Source: Stakelama pacifica (lineage in GTDB: Bacteria > Pseudomonadota > Alphaproteobacteria > Sphingomonadales > Sphingomonadaceae). From it: a DNA stretch of 64,000 nt. Every line of letters begins with the position of its first letter. The stretch's first letter is position 1. This document shows positions 56,740-64,000 of the stretch, piece after piece. Location of the stretch: NCBI RefSeq assembly GCF_004361835.1, contig NZ_SNWD01000005.1:62001-126000 (forward strand), written 5' to 3'. A program made the position numbers and the translations under genes. Below the pieces are notes generated by a model that searched no databases, was not told the origin of the DNA, and saw only the letters and a program-made list of their open reading frames with translations.

Positions 56740-57159
56740 ATGGCCAAGTTTCTGATTGTCGAAGCGCGCTTCTACGACCATCTCAACGATCAGCTGATCG
56801 CCGGTGCCCGCGCGGCGATCGAGGCGGTGGGGCATGGGCATGAGACGATCACCGTCCCCGGTGCGCTGGAAATCCCCGGCGCGGTCGCACTTGCCGCCGA
56901 GACGGGCCGCTATGACGGGTTCGTCGCGATCGGCGTGGTAATTCGCGGCGAAACCTATCATTTCGAGATTGTCGCGGGCGAAAGTGCGCGCGGGTTGATG
57001 GCGCTGTCGATGGACGGTCTCGCCATCGGCAACGGCATCCTGACGGTCGAGAATGAGGCACAGGCGCAGGTGCGCGCAGACCCCGCGCAAAAGGACAAGG
57101 GCGGCGAAGCGGCCAAGGCAGCGCTTGCCATGTTCGATCTGAAGACCCGCTGGGGATGA
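56740..57159 (+). CDS. ribH: 6,7-dimethyl-8-ribityllumazine synthase
   Basis: A 139-residue RibH that condenses the RibB product with the RibD product. It starts [20 protein letters not shown], has [36 protein letters not shown], and [13 protein letters not shown] with the usual active-site residues. It starts one base after the ribBX stop, and its own stop overlaps the GNAT ATG (ATGA). Confidence 0.96.
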   Translation: MAKFLIVEARFYDHLNDQLIAGARAAIEAVGHGHETITVPGALEIPGAVALAAETGRYDGFVAIGVVIRGETYHFEIVAGESARGLMALSMDGLAIGNGILTVENEAQAQVRADPAQKDKGGEAAKAALAMFDLKTRWG

Positions 57160-57695
57160 TGATCCCGGTCCTGACCACGAAGCGGCTCATCCTTCGGTTG
57201 CCCGAAGCGGCCGATCTCGACGGCTGGGCGGCATTCTCCGCCGATCCCGAGACGATGGCCTATCTGGGCGGGGTGCAGTCGCGCGCCGAAAGCTGGCGGG
57301 CGCTGTGCACGATGCGCGGCGCGTGGGACATTCGCGGCTTCGCAATGTTTTCGGTCATTGAGCGCGATACCGGCCGCTGGGTCGGCCGAATCGGCCCCTG
57401 GCAGCCCGAAGGCTGGCCCGGTCGCGAGGTCGGCTGGGGCGTGGCGCGCGAATTTGCCGGGCGCGGCTATGCCCATGAAGCGGCGAGCGCGGCGATGGAC
57501 TATGCGTTCGACGTGCTCGGCTGGGACCATGTGATCCACACGATCGATCCGGACAATACGCGCTCGGCCACGCTTGCCCGGCGGCTCGGGTCGCGCATGG
57601 GCGAGCGCGTGACGCTGCCGCCGCCGCTTTCGGATCATGTCGTCGATGCATGGGGGCAAAGCGCGGACGAATGGCGCGCGCGTCGCGAGGCGTGA
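57156..57695 (+). CDS. GNAT family N-acetyltransferase
   Basis: A 179-residue acetyltransferase of the RimJ/RimL kind. It starts [20 protein letters not shown], has [19 protein letters not shown] (acetyl-CoA pyrophosphate loop, R/Q-x-x-G-x-G/A-like) and [20 protein letters not shown]. The acceptor (ribosomal N-terminus, amine or other) is unknown. Overlap with the ribH stop places it at the end of the rib transcript, though a link with riboflavin is not implied. Confidence 0.88.
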   Translation: MMIPVLTTKRLILRLPEAADLDGWAAFSADPETMAYLGGVQSRAESWRALCTMRGAWDIRGFAMFSVIERDTGRWVGRIGPWQPEGWPGREVGWGVAREFAGRGYAHEAASAAMDYAFDVLGWDHVIHTIDPDNTRSATLARRLGSRMGERVTLPPPLSDHVVDAWGQSADEWRARREA

Positions 57696-57735
57696 CGGGT
57701 AGCGCGGCGATACGGAACAGGGCACTATCGCCCGT

Positions 57736-58089
57736 GTGAAACGGACCCTGTTCTTTCTCGGCGGCTGGGCGTCGCTTGGGCTCGGTACGCTCGGCATCTT
57801 TCTGCCGCTGCTTCCCACGGTACCGTTCGTGATTCTCGCCGCCTTCTGCTTCGCGCGAAGCAGCCCGGCACTGGAACGTCGACTGGTCGAACATCCCCGC
57901 TTCGGCCCGCATATTCTCGCCTGGCGCGAGGCGGGCGCGATCTCTCGCAGGGGGAAATGGGCGGCGACGGCTGCCTTTGCGGTCAGTATCGCCGCCGCCC
58001 TGTTCTGGCTTCACTGGCCGTGGATGCTCTTCCCGATCGCCGCGATGTGCATCAGCGGCACCTGGATCTGGACCCGGCCCGAACGCTGA
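57736..58089 (+). CDS. YbaN family (DUF454) membrane protein
   Basis: A 117-residue inner-membrane protein starting with GTG at 57736. It shows the DUF454 core LGTLGIFLPLLPTVPFVILAAFCFARSSP, LVEHPRFGPHI, and three or four hydrophobic helices. Function is unknown. It begins 40 bases after the GNAT gene and converges with the OYE gene. Confidence 0.88.
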   Translation: MKRTLFFLGGWASLGLGTLGIFLPLLPTVPFVILAAFCFARSSPALERRLVEHPRFGPHILAWREAGAISRRGKWAATAAFAVSIAAALFWLHWPWMLFPIAAMCISGTWIWTRPER

Positions 58090-58092
58090 ACC

Positions 58093-59184
58093 TTATTCCG
58101 CCGCTTCGTGCTTCAATGCGGGATAGTCGGTATAGCCTTCCGGCCCCTGCGTATACCAGGTCGCCATATCGTCCTTGTTGAGCACCGCGCCGATGCGCAG
58201 CCGTTCGGGCAGGTCGGGATTGGCAAGGAACGGGCGACCGAATGCAATGGCGTCGGCGAGCCCCGAATCGAGCGCCTCCTGCGCACGGCTGGCGTCATAA
58301 TCCTGATTGAGCACCAACGGCCCTTCGAATACCGGCCGGATCGCCGGTGACACGCGCGGCTGATCGGTGCTCCCGAACGTGCCGTCCGGCCCCGGTTCGC
58401 GAAGCTCGAGAAACGCGATTCCGCGATCCGAAAGCTGCTTCGCGGCAGGCACGAAAACGCTTTCGGGGTTCGAATCAATCGTCCCTTGCGTTTCGCCATT
58501 GGGCGACAGGCGAACCGAAACGCGGCCTGCGCCCCATTCGCCGATCAGCCGGTCGGTGGCTTCCAGCAGGAGGCGCGCGCGATTTTCCGGGCTGCCGCCA
58601 TATTCGTCCTCGCGCTTATTGACGCCGTCGCGCAGGAATTCGTCGATCAGATAGCCGTTGGCAGCGTGCAGTTGCACCCCGTCGAACCCGGCGGCCTTCG
58701 CATTGCGCGCGGCAGCCGAATAATCGTCGAGCACCCGCGCGATATCGTCCTTTGTCGCCGCGCGTGCCTCGCCATAATCCTGCTTGCCCGAATAGGTGTG
58801 GGCATAATGCGGGGCGGTGCCGATACTCGGCGCGAGCGGCGCTGCCCCGCCCAGAAAATCGGGATGGACGAGCCGCCCCATATGCCAGAGCTGGACGATG
58901 ATCCGGCCGCCCGCGCGATGCACTGCGTCAGTTATCGGCTTCCACGCGTCGACCTGCTCGTCGGTCCAAAGCCCGGGCGCGTACGGCCAGCCAAGCCCTT
59001 CGCGGCTTATGCCGGTCGCTTCGGAAATGATCAGCCCCGCCGAAGCTCGCTGCGCATAATATTCGGCCATGATGGGGGTGGGGACATGATCGCGGGTGCC
59101 GCGCGCACGGGTCAGCGGCGCCATCAGCACGCGGTTGGGGGCATGAATATCGCCCAGGGCGATGGACTCGAAAAGACTTGGCAT
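58093..59184 (-). CDS. OYE-family alkene reductase (NemA-like)
   Basis: A 363-residue FMN-dependent ene-reductase. It shows MAPLTRARGTRDHVPTPIMAEYYAQRASAGLIISEATGIS, given by parts: APLTRARG, EYYAQRAS and SEAT. Further marks are the substrate pair His-Asn in QLHAANGYLIDEFL, the catalytic Tyr in the NKREDEYGGSPENRARLLLE region, and FGRPFLANPDLPERL for FMN. Such enzymes reduce electrophilic alkenes, maleimides or nitro-esters with NADPH. The native substrate is unknown. It diverges from the COQ9 gene, 183 bases away. Confidence 0.92.
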   Translation of the reverse strand: MPSLFESIALGDIHAPNRVLMAPLTRARGTRDHVPTPIMAEYYAQRASAGLIISEATGISREGLGWPYAPGLWTDEQVDAWKPITDAVHRAGGRIIVQLWHMGRLVHPDFLGGAAPLAPSIGTAPHYAHTYSGKQDYGEARAATKDDIARVLDDYSAAARNAKAAGFDGVQLHAANGYLIDEFLRDGVNKREDEYGGSPENRARLLLEATDRLIGEWGAGRVSVRLSPNGETQGTIDSNPESVFVPAAKQLSDRGIAFLELREPGPDGTFGSTDQPRVSPAIRPVFEGPLVLNQDYDASRAQEALDSGLADAIAFGRPFLANPDLPERLRIGAVLNKDDMATWYTQGPEGYTDYPALKHEAAE

Positions 59185-59367
59185 ATTGTTCTCTCACCTG
59201 TTTCGGTATGCAGCGCAGATAGGCGCTGCGGCCCGGCGCTGCATGGGGCGGGCGAGACAGGAAAAACTTTATGCCCTGCAATCAGTGGTGGTTATGCGGG
59301 CCGAACAGGCGCAAATTCTTGCACGCGGCGACAGGGGCATTAGATCGGACCGGGAAGGAGAGGCGCA

Positions 59368-60039
59368 ATGGCCGCGAAAATTGCCGAGGATGCGACGCTG
59401 GACGAAATTCGGGCCGGGCTTGCCGCCGAATTGCCGATGAACGCTGCGTTCGACGGCTGGAACGATACCGCGCTGATCACTGCCGCACGCGGGGCAGGGG
59501 TCGATCCCGATGTTGCGAAGCTTGCCTTTCCCGGCGGCGCGGTCGATATGATCGACGGCTGGTTCGCGCATATCGATGCTGAGATGGCGCGCGCCCTTCC
59601 GCCGGAAAAACTGGCGCAGATGAAGATTCGCGAACGGATCACTGCGCTGGTCGAACAGCGGCTGGCGACGCTTGCGGGAGACCGGGAGGCATTGCGCCGG
59701 GCGCTCGCGATTCTTGCCATGCCGCAAAACCTTGCCCGCGCGACAAAGCTCGGCTGGCGCTCGGCGGATCGCATGTGGCGGCTCGCGGGCGATATGGCGA
59801 CCGATTATAACCATTATACCAAGCGTGCGATGCTCGCGGGGATCTACGGCGCGACCATTACCGTGTTCCTGGACGATGAATCGGAGCAATGGGCGGACAC
59901 CCGCGCCTTTCTCGCCCGGCGAATCGACGGAATCATGCGTTTCGAAAAAGCGAAGGCCAAATTCACGAACCGCACGCGCGGCGACCATCGGATCAGCCTG
60001 TCGCGCTTCGTCAGCCGGTTGCGCTATCCGGCGGTCTGA
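59368..60039 (+). CDS. COQ9 family ubiquinone biosynthesis protein
   Basis: A 223-residue helical protein of the COQ9 family, whose TetR-like fold binds lipid and supports COQ7 in ubiquinone synthesis in eukaryotes. Alphaproteobacteria commonly carry an orthologue. Visible parts are VDMIDGWFAHIDAEMARALP, RIDGIMRFEKAKAKF and LARATKLGWRSADRMWRLAGD, ending with DHRISLSRFVSRLRYP. AAGGAGAG precedes the ATG at 59368. It is a lone gene before feoA. Confidence 0.9.
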   Translation: MAAKIAEDATLDEIRAGLAAELPMNAAFDGWNDTALITAARGAGVDPDVAKLAFPGGAVDMIDGWFAHIDAEMARALPPEKLAQMKIRERITALVEQRLATLAGDREALRRALAILAMPQNLARATKLGWRSADRMWRLAGDMATDYNHYTKRAMLAGIYGATITVFLDDESEQWADTRAFLARRIDGIMRFEKAKAKFTNRTRGDHRISLSRFVSRLRYPAV

Positions 60040-60106
60040 TCGCGAGCGCGATGCAGCAGAATGTGCGAGGGCAATGCCGATAAAGCCCTAGGAATTGGCG
60101 TTGCTT

Positions 60107-60125
60107 ATTGCTATTTACTTGCAAT
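60107..60125 (+). promoter_or_regulatory. possible Fur/Irr-type box before feoA
   Basis: ATTGC and GCAAT form a 5-bp inverted repeat around nine bases, 19 bp in total, ending at the feoA ATG (60126). Upstream TTGCTT and ATTGCT repeat the half-site. The alphaproteobacterial Fur family often uses TGCNAT-like halves. No Shine-Dalgarno is visible before the ATG, so the site overlaps the ribosome-binding region. Confidence 0.45.
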
Positions 60126-60398
60126 ATGAACGCAACCGCAGCCTTGTCCGTACCCCGCCCCCTCGCAGAGATGCCGCGCCGCAAAAGCGGCCGGGTCGCG
60201 GCGGTGGACTGGGACAGGCTTGCAGTTCCGGAGGCGCGCCGGCTTCGCGAACTGGGGCTTGATGAAGGGGTGCAGGTCGAATTGCTGCACCAGTCGGCAT
60301 TCGGTCGCGGGCCGATTGCCTGCCGGATCGGACGGATGACCGTCGCGCTGCGCCGCCATGTCGCGCGCGTCATTCATGTGACGCCGGACGCCGCCTGA
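60126..60398 (+). CDS. feoA: FeoA family ferrous iron transport protein
   Basis: A 90-residue SH3-like FeoA. Core segments are RRLRELGLDEGVQVELLHQSAFGRGPIACRIGRMTVALRRHVARVIHV, shown here by RELGLDEGV, FGRGPI and ALRRHVARVI. FeoA supports FeoB in Fe2+ uptake at the inner membrane. It starts at the ATG at 60126 and is 29 bases before feoB. Confidence 0.9.
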   Translation: MNATAALSVPRPLAEMPRRKSGRVAAVDWDRLAVPEARRLRELGLDEGVQVELLHQSAFGRGPIACRIGRMTVALRRHVARVIHVTPDAA

Positions 60399-60427
60399 GC
60401 GGCTGCGGGACAAGGGCGCAACCATAT

Positions 60428-62284
60428 ATGAATCAGGCACCGTTAGTTGCATTGGTCGGCAATCCCAATGCCGGAAAGAGCGCGCTGTTCAACGCACTGA
60501 CCGGCGCGCGGCAAAAAGTCGGCAATTATCCGGGCGTGACGGTCGAGCGCCATTCGGGGCGGTTCGCACTGGACGACGGGCGGCCGGTCGAGCTGGTCGA
60601 TCTGCCTGGCGCCTATAGCCTCGACCCCTCCAGCCCCGATGAGCGGGTGACGCGCGATGTCGTTACCGGCACGCAGGCGGGCGAACGCCTGCCCGATGCG
60701 CTGGTGATCGTGGTCGACGCTGCCAATCTCGACAATCATCTGCGCTTCACGCTTCAGCTCGTCTCGCTGGGCCTGCCGGTAGTCGTCGCGCTCAACATGG
60801 TCGATCTGGCGAAGCGCGACGGGCTGGAACTCGATGCCGAGATTTTGTCGCAAGAGCTTGGCGTGCCTGTCGTGCCGACGGTCGCGGTTCGCCGCCGGGG
60901 GCTCGATGACCTGAAACACCGGCTGACCGCGCTGCTTCAGGCGGGACCGGTGGTCCGGCCGGGCGACGGCGTGGTCGAAGATATCGTCACGCTGCAACGC
61001 CGTGCCCGCGCAATTTCGGAAAAGGCGACGATTTCGGAAACCGCCGTGCGGCGCTGGACGCACCGGCTGGACGCGGTTGCGCTGCATCCGGTGTTCGGGA
61101 CGATCCTGTTGCTGGGGCTGTTGTTCGTGATGTTTCAGGCGGTGTTCGCCTGGTCCGAAGCGCCGATCGAATGGATCGAAAGCGGTATGTCGGCGCTCGG
61201 CAATGTCGTCGGCGGTGCACTGCCCGACGGGTTTTTCCGATCGCTGATCGTCGACGGGCTGATTGCAGGCGTGGGCGCGGTGGTCGTCTTCCTGCCGCAA
61301 ATCCTGATCCTGTTCCTGTTCATCCTGATCCTCGAAGCATCGGGCTATATGGTCCGCGCGGCGTTCCTGATGGACCGGCTGATGGCGTCCGCAGGGCTGT
61401 CGGGGCGAGCATTCATTCCGCTGCTCTCCTCCTTCGCCTGTGCGGTGCCCGGCATCATGGCGACGCGCACCATCGACGATGAGCGCGACCGGCTGACCAC
61501 CATTCTGATCGCGCCGCTGATGACCTGTTCGGCGCGGCTGCCCGTCTATACGATCCTGATCGGCGCCTTCATTCCCACCCGGCAGGTATTGCCGGGAATA
61601 GGGCTGCAAGGGCTGGTTCTCTTTGCGCTCTATATTTTCGGGATCGTCGGCGCCTTTGTCGCTGCCCTGGTGCTGCGGCGGACCGTCACCAAAGGTTCGT
61701 CGTCGGGCTTCATGATGGAGATGCCCAAATATCAATGGCCGAATGTCAGCGACGTGCTGCTCGGCCTTTGGCAGCGCGCGGTTATCTTTCTCAAACGCGC
61801 GGGCACAACCATCGCGCTGACCACCGTGGTGCTTTGGGCATTGCTCAGCTTTCCCAAGCCGCCGACGGGATCGGACGTATCGCCGGTCGATTATTCGATT
61901 GCGGGGCGGATCGGGCATCAGATCGAGAAGGTCGTCGCGCCGATCGGCTTCAACCGCGATATCTCGCTCGCTTTGCTGCCCACCATGGCAGCACGTGAAG
62001 TCGCGGTGGCGGCGATTGCGACCATCTATTCGATCGACAATCCCGATCAGGACAGCGGCGAACATCGGCTGGTCGATCAGCTCCGTTCGCGATGGTCGCT
62101 GCCGACCGCGCTTGCCTATCTGATGTGGTTCGTTTTCGCCCCGCAATGCATTTCCACGATCGCCATCACCCGGCGCGAGACAAATGGTTGGCGATGGCCC
62201 GCCTTCATGGTTGGCTATTTGTTCGTGCTGGCCTACATCGCGGCAGGGGCGACCTACTGGGTCGCCAGAGCAATCGGATTATAG
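60428..62284 (+). CDS. feoB: ferrous iron transporter FeoB
   Basis: A 618-residue FeoB: a cytosolic G domain with G1 GNPNAGKSAL, G2 VGNYPGVTVE, G3 DLPGAYSL and G4 NMVD, a helical insert, and a transmembrane part (from about 215) with two Gate domains (SSFACAVPGIMATRTIDDERDRL). It carries Fe2+ across the inner membrane, with GTP control. The protein is shorter than E. coli FeoB, as is usual for this branch. It lies in an operon with feoA. Confidence 0.96.
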   Translation: MNQAPLVALVGNPNAGKSALFNALTGARQKVGNYPGVTVERHSGRFALDDGRPVELVDLPGAYSLDPSSPDERVTRDVVTGTQAGERLPDALVIVVDAANLDNHLRFTLQLVSLGLPVVVALNMVDLAKRDGLELDAEILSQELGVPVVPTVAVRRRGLDDLKHRLTALLQAGPVVRPGDGVVEDIVTLQRRARAISEKATISETAVRRWTHRLDAVALHPVFGTILLLGLLFVMFQAVFAWSEAPIEWIESGMSALGNVVGGALPDGFFRSLIVDGLIAGVGAVVVFLPQILILFLFILILEASGYMVRAAFLMDRLMASAGLSGRAFIPLLSSFACAVPGIMATRTIDDERDRLTTILIAPLMTCSARLPVYTILIGAFIPTRQVLPGIGLQGLVLFALYIFGIVGAFVAALVLRRTVTKGSSSGFMMEMPKYQWPNVSDVLLGLWQRAVIFLKRAGTTIALTTVVLWALLSFPKPPTGSDVSPVDYSIAGRIGHQIEKVVAPIGFNRDISLALLPTMAAREVAVAAIATIYSIDNPDQDSGEHRLVDQLRSRWSLPTALAYLMWFVFAPQCISTIAITRRETNGWRWPAFMVGYLFVLAYIAAGATYWVARAIGL

Positions 62285-62296
62285 GGAGAAACGGCG

Positions 62297-62845
62297 ATGT
62301 CCGGCAGCGTCAACAAAGTGATCCTCGTCGGGAATCTGGGCCGGGACCCTGAAAGCCGCAGTTTTCAGAATGGCGGCAAGGTATGCAATCTGCGTATCGC
62401 CACTTCGGAAAGCTGGAAGGACCGCAATACCGGCGAGCGCAAGGAAAAGACCGAATGGCATTCGGTCGCGATCTTCAACGAAGGTCTCGCCAATATCGCC
62501 GAGCGCTATCTGCGCAAGGGTTCGAAGGTCTATATCGAAGGGCAGCTTCAGACCCGCAAATGGCAGGACCAGTCGGGCAATGACCGCTATTCGACCGAAG
62601 TGGTGCTGCAGGGATTCAACGCGGTGCTGACCATGCTTGATTCGCCCGGCGGCGGTCAGGGCGGCATGGGCGGCAGCCGCGGCGGCGATGATTGGGGCGG
62701 CGGCGATGATTTCGCGGGCCAGTCCTCGGGTCGTAGCGGCGGCAGCGGCTTCAATCAGGGCGGCGGCCGGTCGGGCGGCGTGAAGTCGGGCAACGACGCG
62801 TTCGGCGGCTTCGGCGACGATCTGGACGACGACGTTCCCTTCTGA
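62297..62845 (+). CDS. ssb: single-stranded DNA-binding protein
   Basis: A 182-residue SSB. The OB fold (about 1-115) starts [20 protein letters not shown] and has [30 protein letters not shown] Gly/Ser/Asp-rich linker follows, and the acidic tip DDLDDDVPF recruits partner proteins. The ATG at 62297 is preceded by AGGGAGAA. It follows feoB by only 12 bases. Confidence 0.97.
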   Translation: MSGSVNKVILVGNLGRDPESRSFQNGGKVCNLRIATSESWKDRNTGERKEKTEWHSVAIFNEGLANIAERYLRKGSKVYIEGQLQTRKWQDQSGNDRYSTEVVLQGFNAVLTMLDSPGGGQGGMGGSRGGDDWGGGDDFAGQSSGRSGGSGFNQGGGRSGGVKSGNDAFGGFGDDLDDDVPF

Positions 62846-62903
62846 TCCCGGAACAAGCTTGGGCCTCGCGCGCTGGACCCGTTCAACGGTCGGGAGCAGG
62901 CGC

Positions 62904-63701
62904 GTGGAACAGGTGGCAAAATTAGAAAATTTCGCGCGGGCCGGATATCTGGCTCGCGCGATCGTGTATTTCCTTCTGGGATATCTGACCTTCGCGACCA
63001 GTCAGGCGGAGGGAACGGCGAGCGTATTGGAGGAAATACGGGAGCTGCCTGCGGGCACCATCGTGCTGGCGGTGACAGGTATCGGCCTAGCCGGCTATGG
63101 TTTTTTCCGGATCTATGGTGCGCTGATCGATATTCAGGACGATGGCGACGGCGCGAAGGGCATCGGCAAACGCTGCGGCCATGTGGCGAGCGGGATCGCG
63201 CATCTGATCCTCACCTATCTCGCGTTCAAGCTGGCGTTCATGGGCGGATCGTCGGGCGGCAACGGCAGCCAGGAAGCGACGCAGACGGTGCTGTCCTTTC
63301 CCGGCGGCCGAATCGTGATCGCGCTGGTCGGCGCAGGATTTCTGCTCGCCGGGCTCAATCAGGGCGTGAAGGCGGCGACCGCCAAATTCCGGAAATTGCT
63401 CGATCCCGACGTTCCGCACTGGGGCATCTGGATGGGCCGGGTGGGTTATGCCGCGCGCGCGGTGGTATTCTTCGTCCTCGGATGGCACCTCCTCACTTCC
63501 GCCTGGGCGGAGAATGCCGACAATATCGGTTTTCAGGCGGCGGTTCAGTCGCTGCGTGATACGCCGTGGTTGTATAATGCGGTGGCGCTGGGCCTGCTCG
63601 TCTTCGGCTTGTTCAGCCTCATCATGGCGCGGTACCGCACCATCCGCGACGGATCGCTGAAAGAGCGTATCCGACAGGGCAAAATCTGGCTGATGAGCTG
63701 A
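62904..63701 (+). CDS. DUF1206 membrane protein
   Basis: A 265-residue integral membrane protein with three repeats of a two-helix DUF1206 unit: ENFARAGYLARAIVYFLLGYLTF, then GIGKRCGHVASGIAHLILTYLAFKLAF, then WIGRVGYAARAVVFFVLGWHLL-like (MGRVGYAARAVVFFVLGW). Function is unknown for the family. The GTG at 62904 fits its usual start; the frame is open further to 62859. It begins 58 bases after ssb. Confidence 0.88.
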   Translation: MEQVAKLENFARAGYLARAIVYFLLGYLTFATSQAEGTASVLEEIRELPAGTIVLAVTGIGLAGYGFFRIYGALIDIQDDGDGAKGIGKRCGHVASGIAHLILTYLAFKLAFMGGSSGGNGSQEATQTVLSFPGGRIVIALVGAGFLLAGLNQGVKAATAKFRKLLDPDVPHWGIWMGRVGYAARAVVFFVLGWHLLTSAWAENADNIGFQAAVQSLRDTPWLYNAVALGLLVFGLFSLIMARYRTIRDGSLKERIRQGKIWLMS

Positions 63702-63709
63702 ACCGTGCG

Positions 63710-64000
63710 TTACCGGTGCAGCAGGAATACCGCATGTTCGGCAAAGATATTGGCTCCGGCTGGGCGCGCCTGCTTGTCGCCCGCCAGAAACCATGCCTTG
63801 TCGATCGTCACGCCGCGCTCCGCCACCATTGCTCGGAAATCGTCGATCGTGACGTGATGGATATTGGGCGTGTCATACCATAGCTCGGGGAGCAGCCGGT
63901 TGACCGGCATCCGTCCGCCGAACAGCAGCGAGGCGCGCACGCGCCAATGCGCGAAATTGGGGAAGGAAACGAAGGCCTGCCGCCCGATGCGCAGCAGATG
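63710..64000 (-). CDS. metW: MetW-like methionine biosynthesis protein, C-terminal part
   Basis: The frame is open from the right window edge to the stop at 63710, so only the last 96 residues are seen. They contain QAFVSFPNFAHWRVRASLLFGGRMPVNRLLP, then WYDTPNIHHVTIDDF and GANIFAEHAVFLLHR, which are typical of MetW, a methyltransferase-like partner of homoserine acetyltransferase MetX. MetX would normally lie upstream, outside the window. It converges with the DUF1206 gene, eight bases away. Confidence 0.85.
   Translation of the reverse strand, partial: HLLRIGRQAFVSFPNFAHWRVRASLLFGGRMPVNRLLPELWYDTPNIHHVTIDDFRAMVAERGVTIDKAWFLAGDKQARPAGANIFAEHAVFLLHR

Overview
The window is a chromosomal stretch of a GC-rich alphaproteobacterium, most likely a sphingomonad (Sphingomonas or a close relative). 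The grounds are gene content and order: plsX-fabH-ihfA-merR, an MmcB-type repair protein, a COQ9-family protein, DUF1489 and DUF1491 proteins, a class I lysyl-tRNA synthetase, a second glutamyl-tRNA synthetase, a CrtZ carotenoid hydroxylase, and several large TonB-dependent receptors without dedicated ABC partners. No phage, transposase, CRISPR array, rRNA or tRNA gene was found. Base composition and codon use look uniform, so this reads as core chromosome with a few nutrient-scavenging loci.

Layout. Positions 1-8140 hold a thioesterase tail, DUF1491, a SleB-type wall hydrolase, MmcB, an ankyrin protein, an overlapping SCO/YcgN/DUF45-peptidase trio, a class A penicillin-binding protein, MsrB, a PmtA-like methyltransferase and an ABM-domain protein. 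Positions 8137-10422 encode a double-AAA CDC48/p97-type ATPase, followed by a likely small RNA and a LysR regulator with a patterned operator region. Positions 11636-18930 hold a cyclophilin, MgtE, DUF1489, exported MsrA, a 49-residue membrane protein, an aspartate-type aminotransferase, a PabB-PabC fusion and a metallo-hydrolase. Positions 18897-22542 carry MAPEG and the rpmF-plsX-fabH-ihfA-merR lipid and division block.

Positions 22659-28121 look like an organophosphate-scavenging locus: an exported PI-PLC-like enzyme, a TonB-dependent receptor and an exported histidine acid phosphatase of phytase type with a possible Pho box. Positions 28240-34138 hold a SixA-like phosphatase, a DinG/XPD-type helicase and a putative zinc operon (small Cys/His membrane protein plus ZnuD-like receptor) behind a 23-bp operator palindrome. 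A third receptor with a structured leader, a chemoreceptor and LysRS follow to 40678. A repeat-filled gap, a DUF389 protein, NhaA, an S41 lipoprotein peptidase, etfA/etfB, sucC, crtZ, a small membrane protein, prs and gltX follow to 52666.

Positions 52742-57159 contain tonB, a membrane coiled-coil protein and ribD-ribE-ribBX-ribH. RibBX carries an N-terminal helix-turn-helix and a GTP-cyclohydrolase-II-like domain without its cysteines, and a perfect inverted repeat lies just before its start, which suggests self-regulated riboflavin synthesis. The window ends with GNAT, YbaN, an OYE-family reductase, COQ9, feoAB, ssb, a DUF1206 membrane protein and the C-terminal part of metW.

The parts best worth testing are the p97-like ATPase, the HTH-RibBX/operator pair, the small RNA with an anti-Shine-Dalgarno loop, the phosphate-ester locus, and the motif shared by the zinc-receptor and tonB promoters. 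All function calls rest on reading translated sequence; no database search was run.
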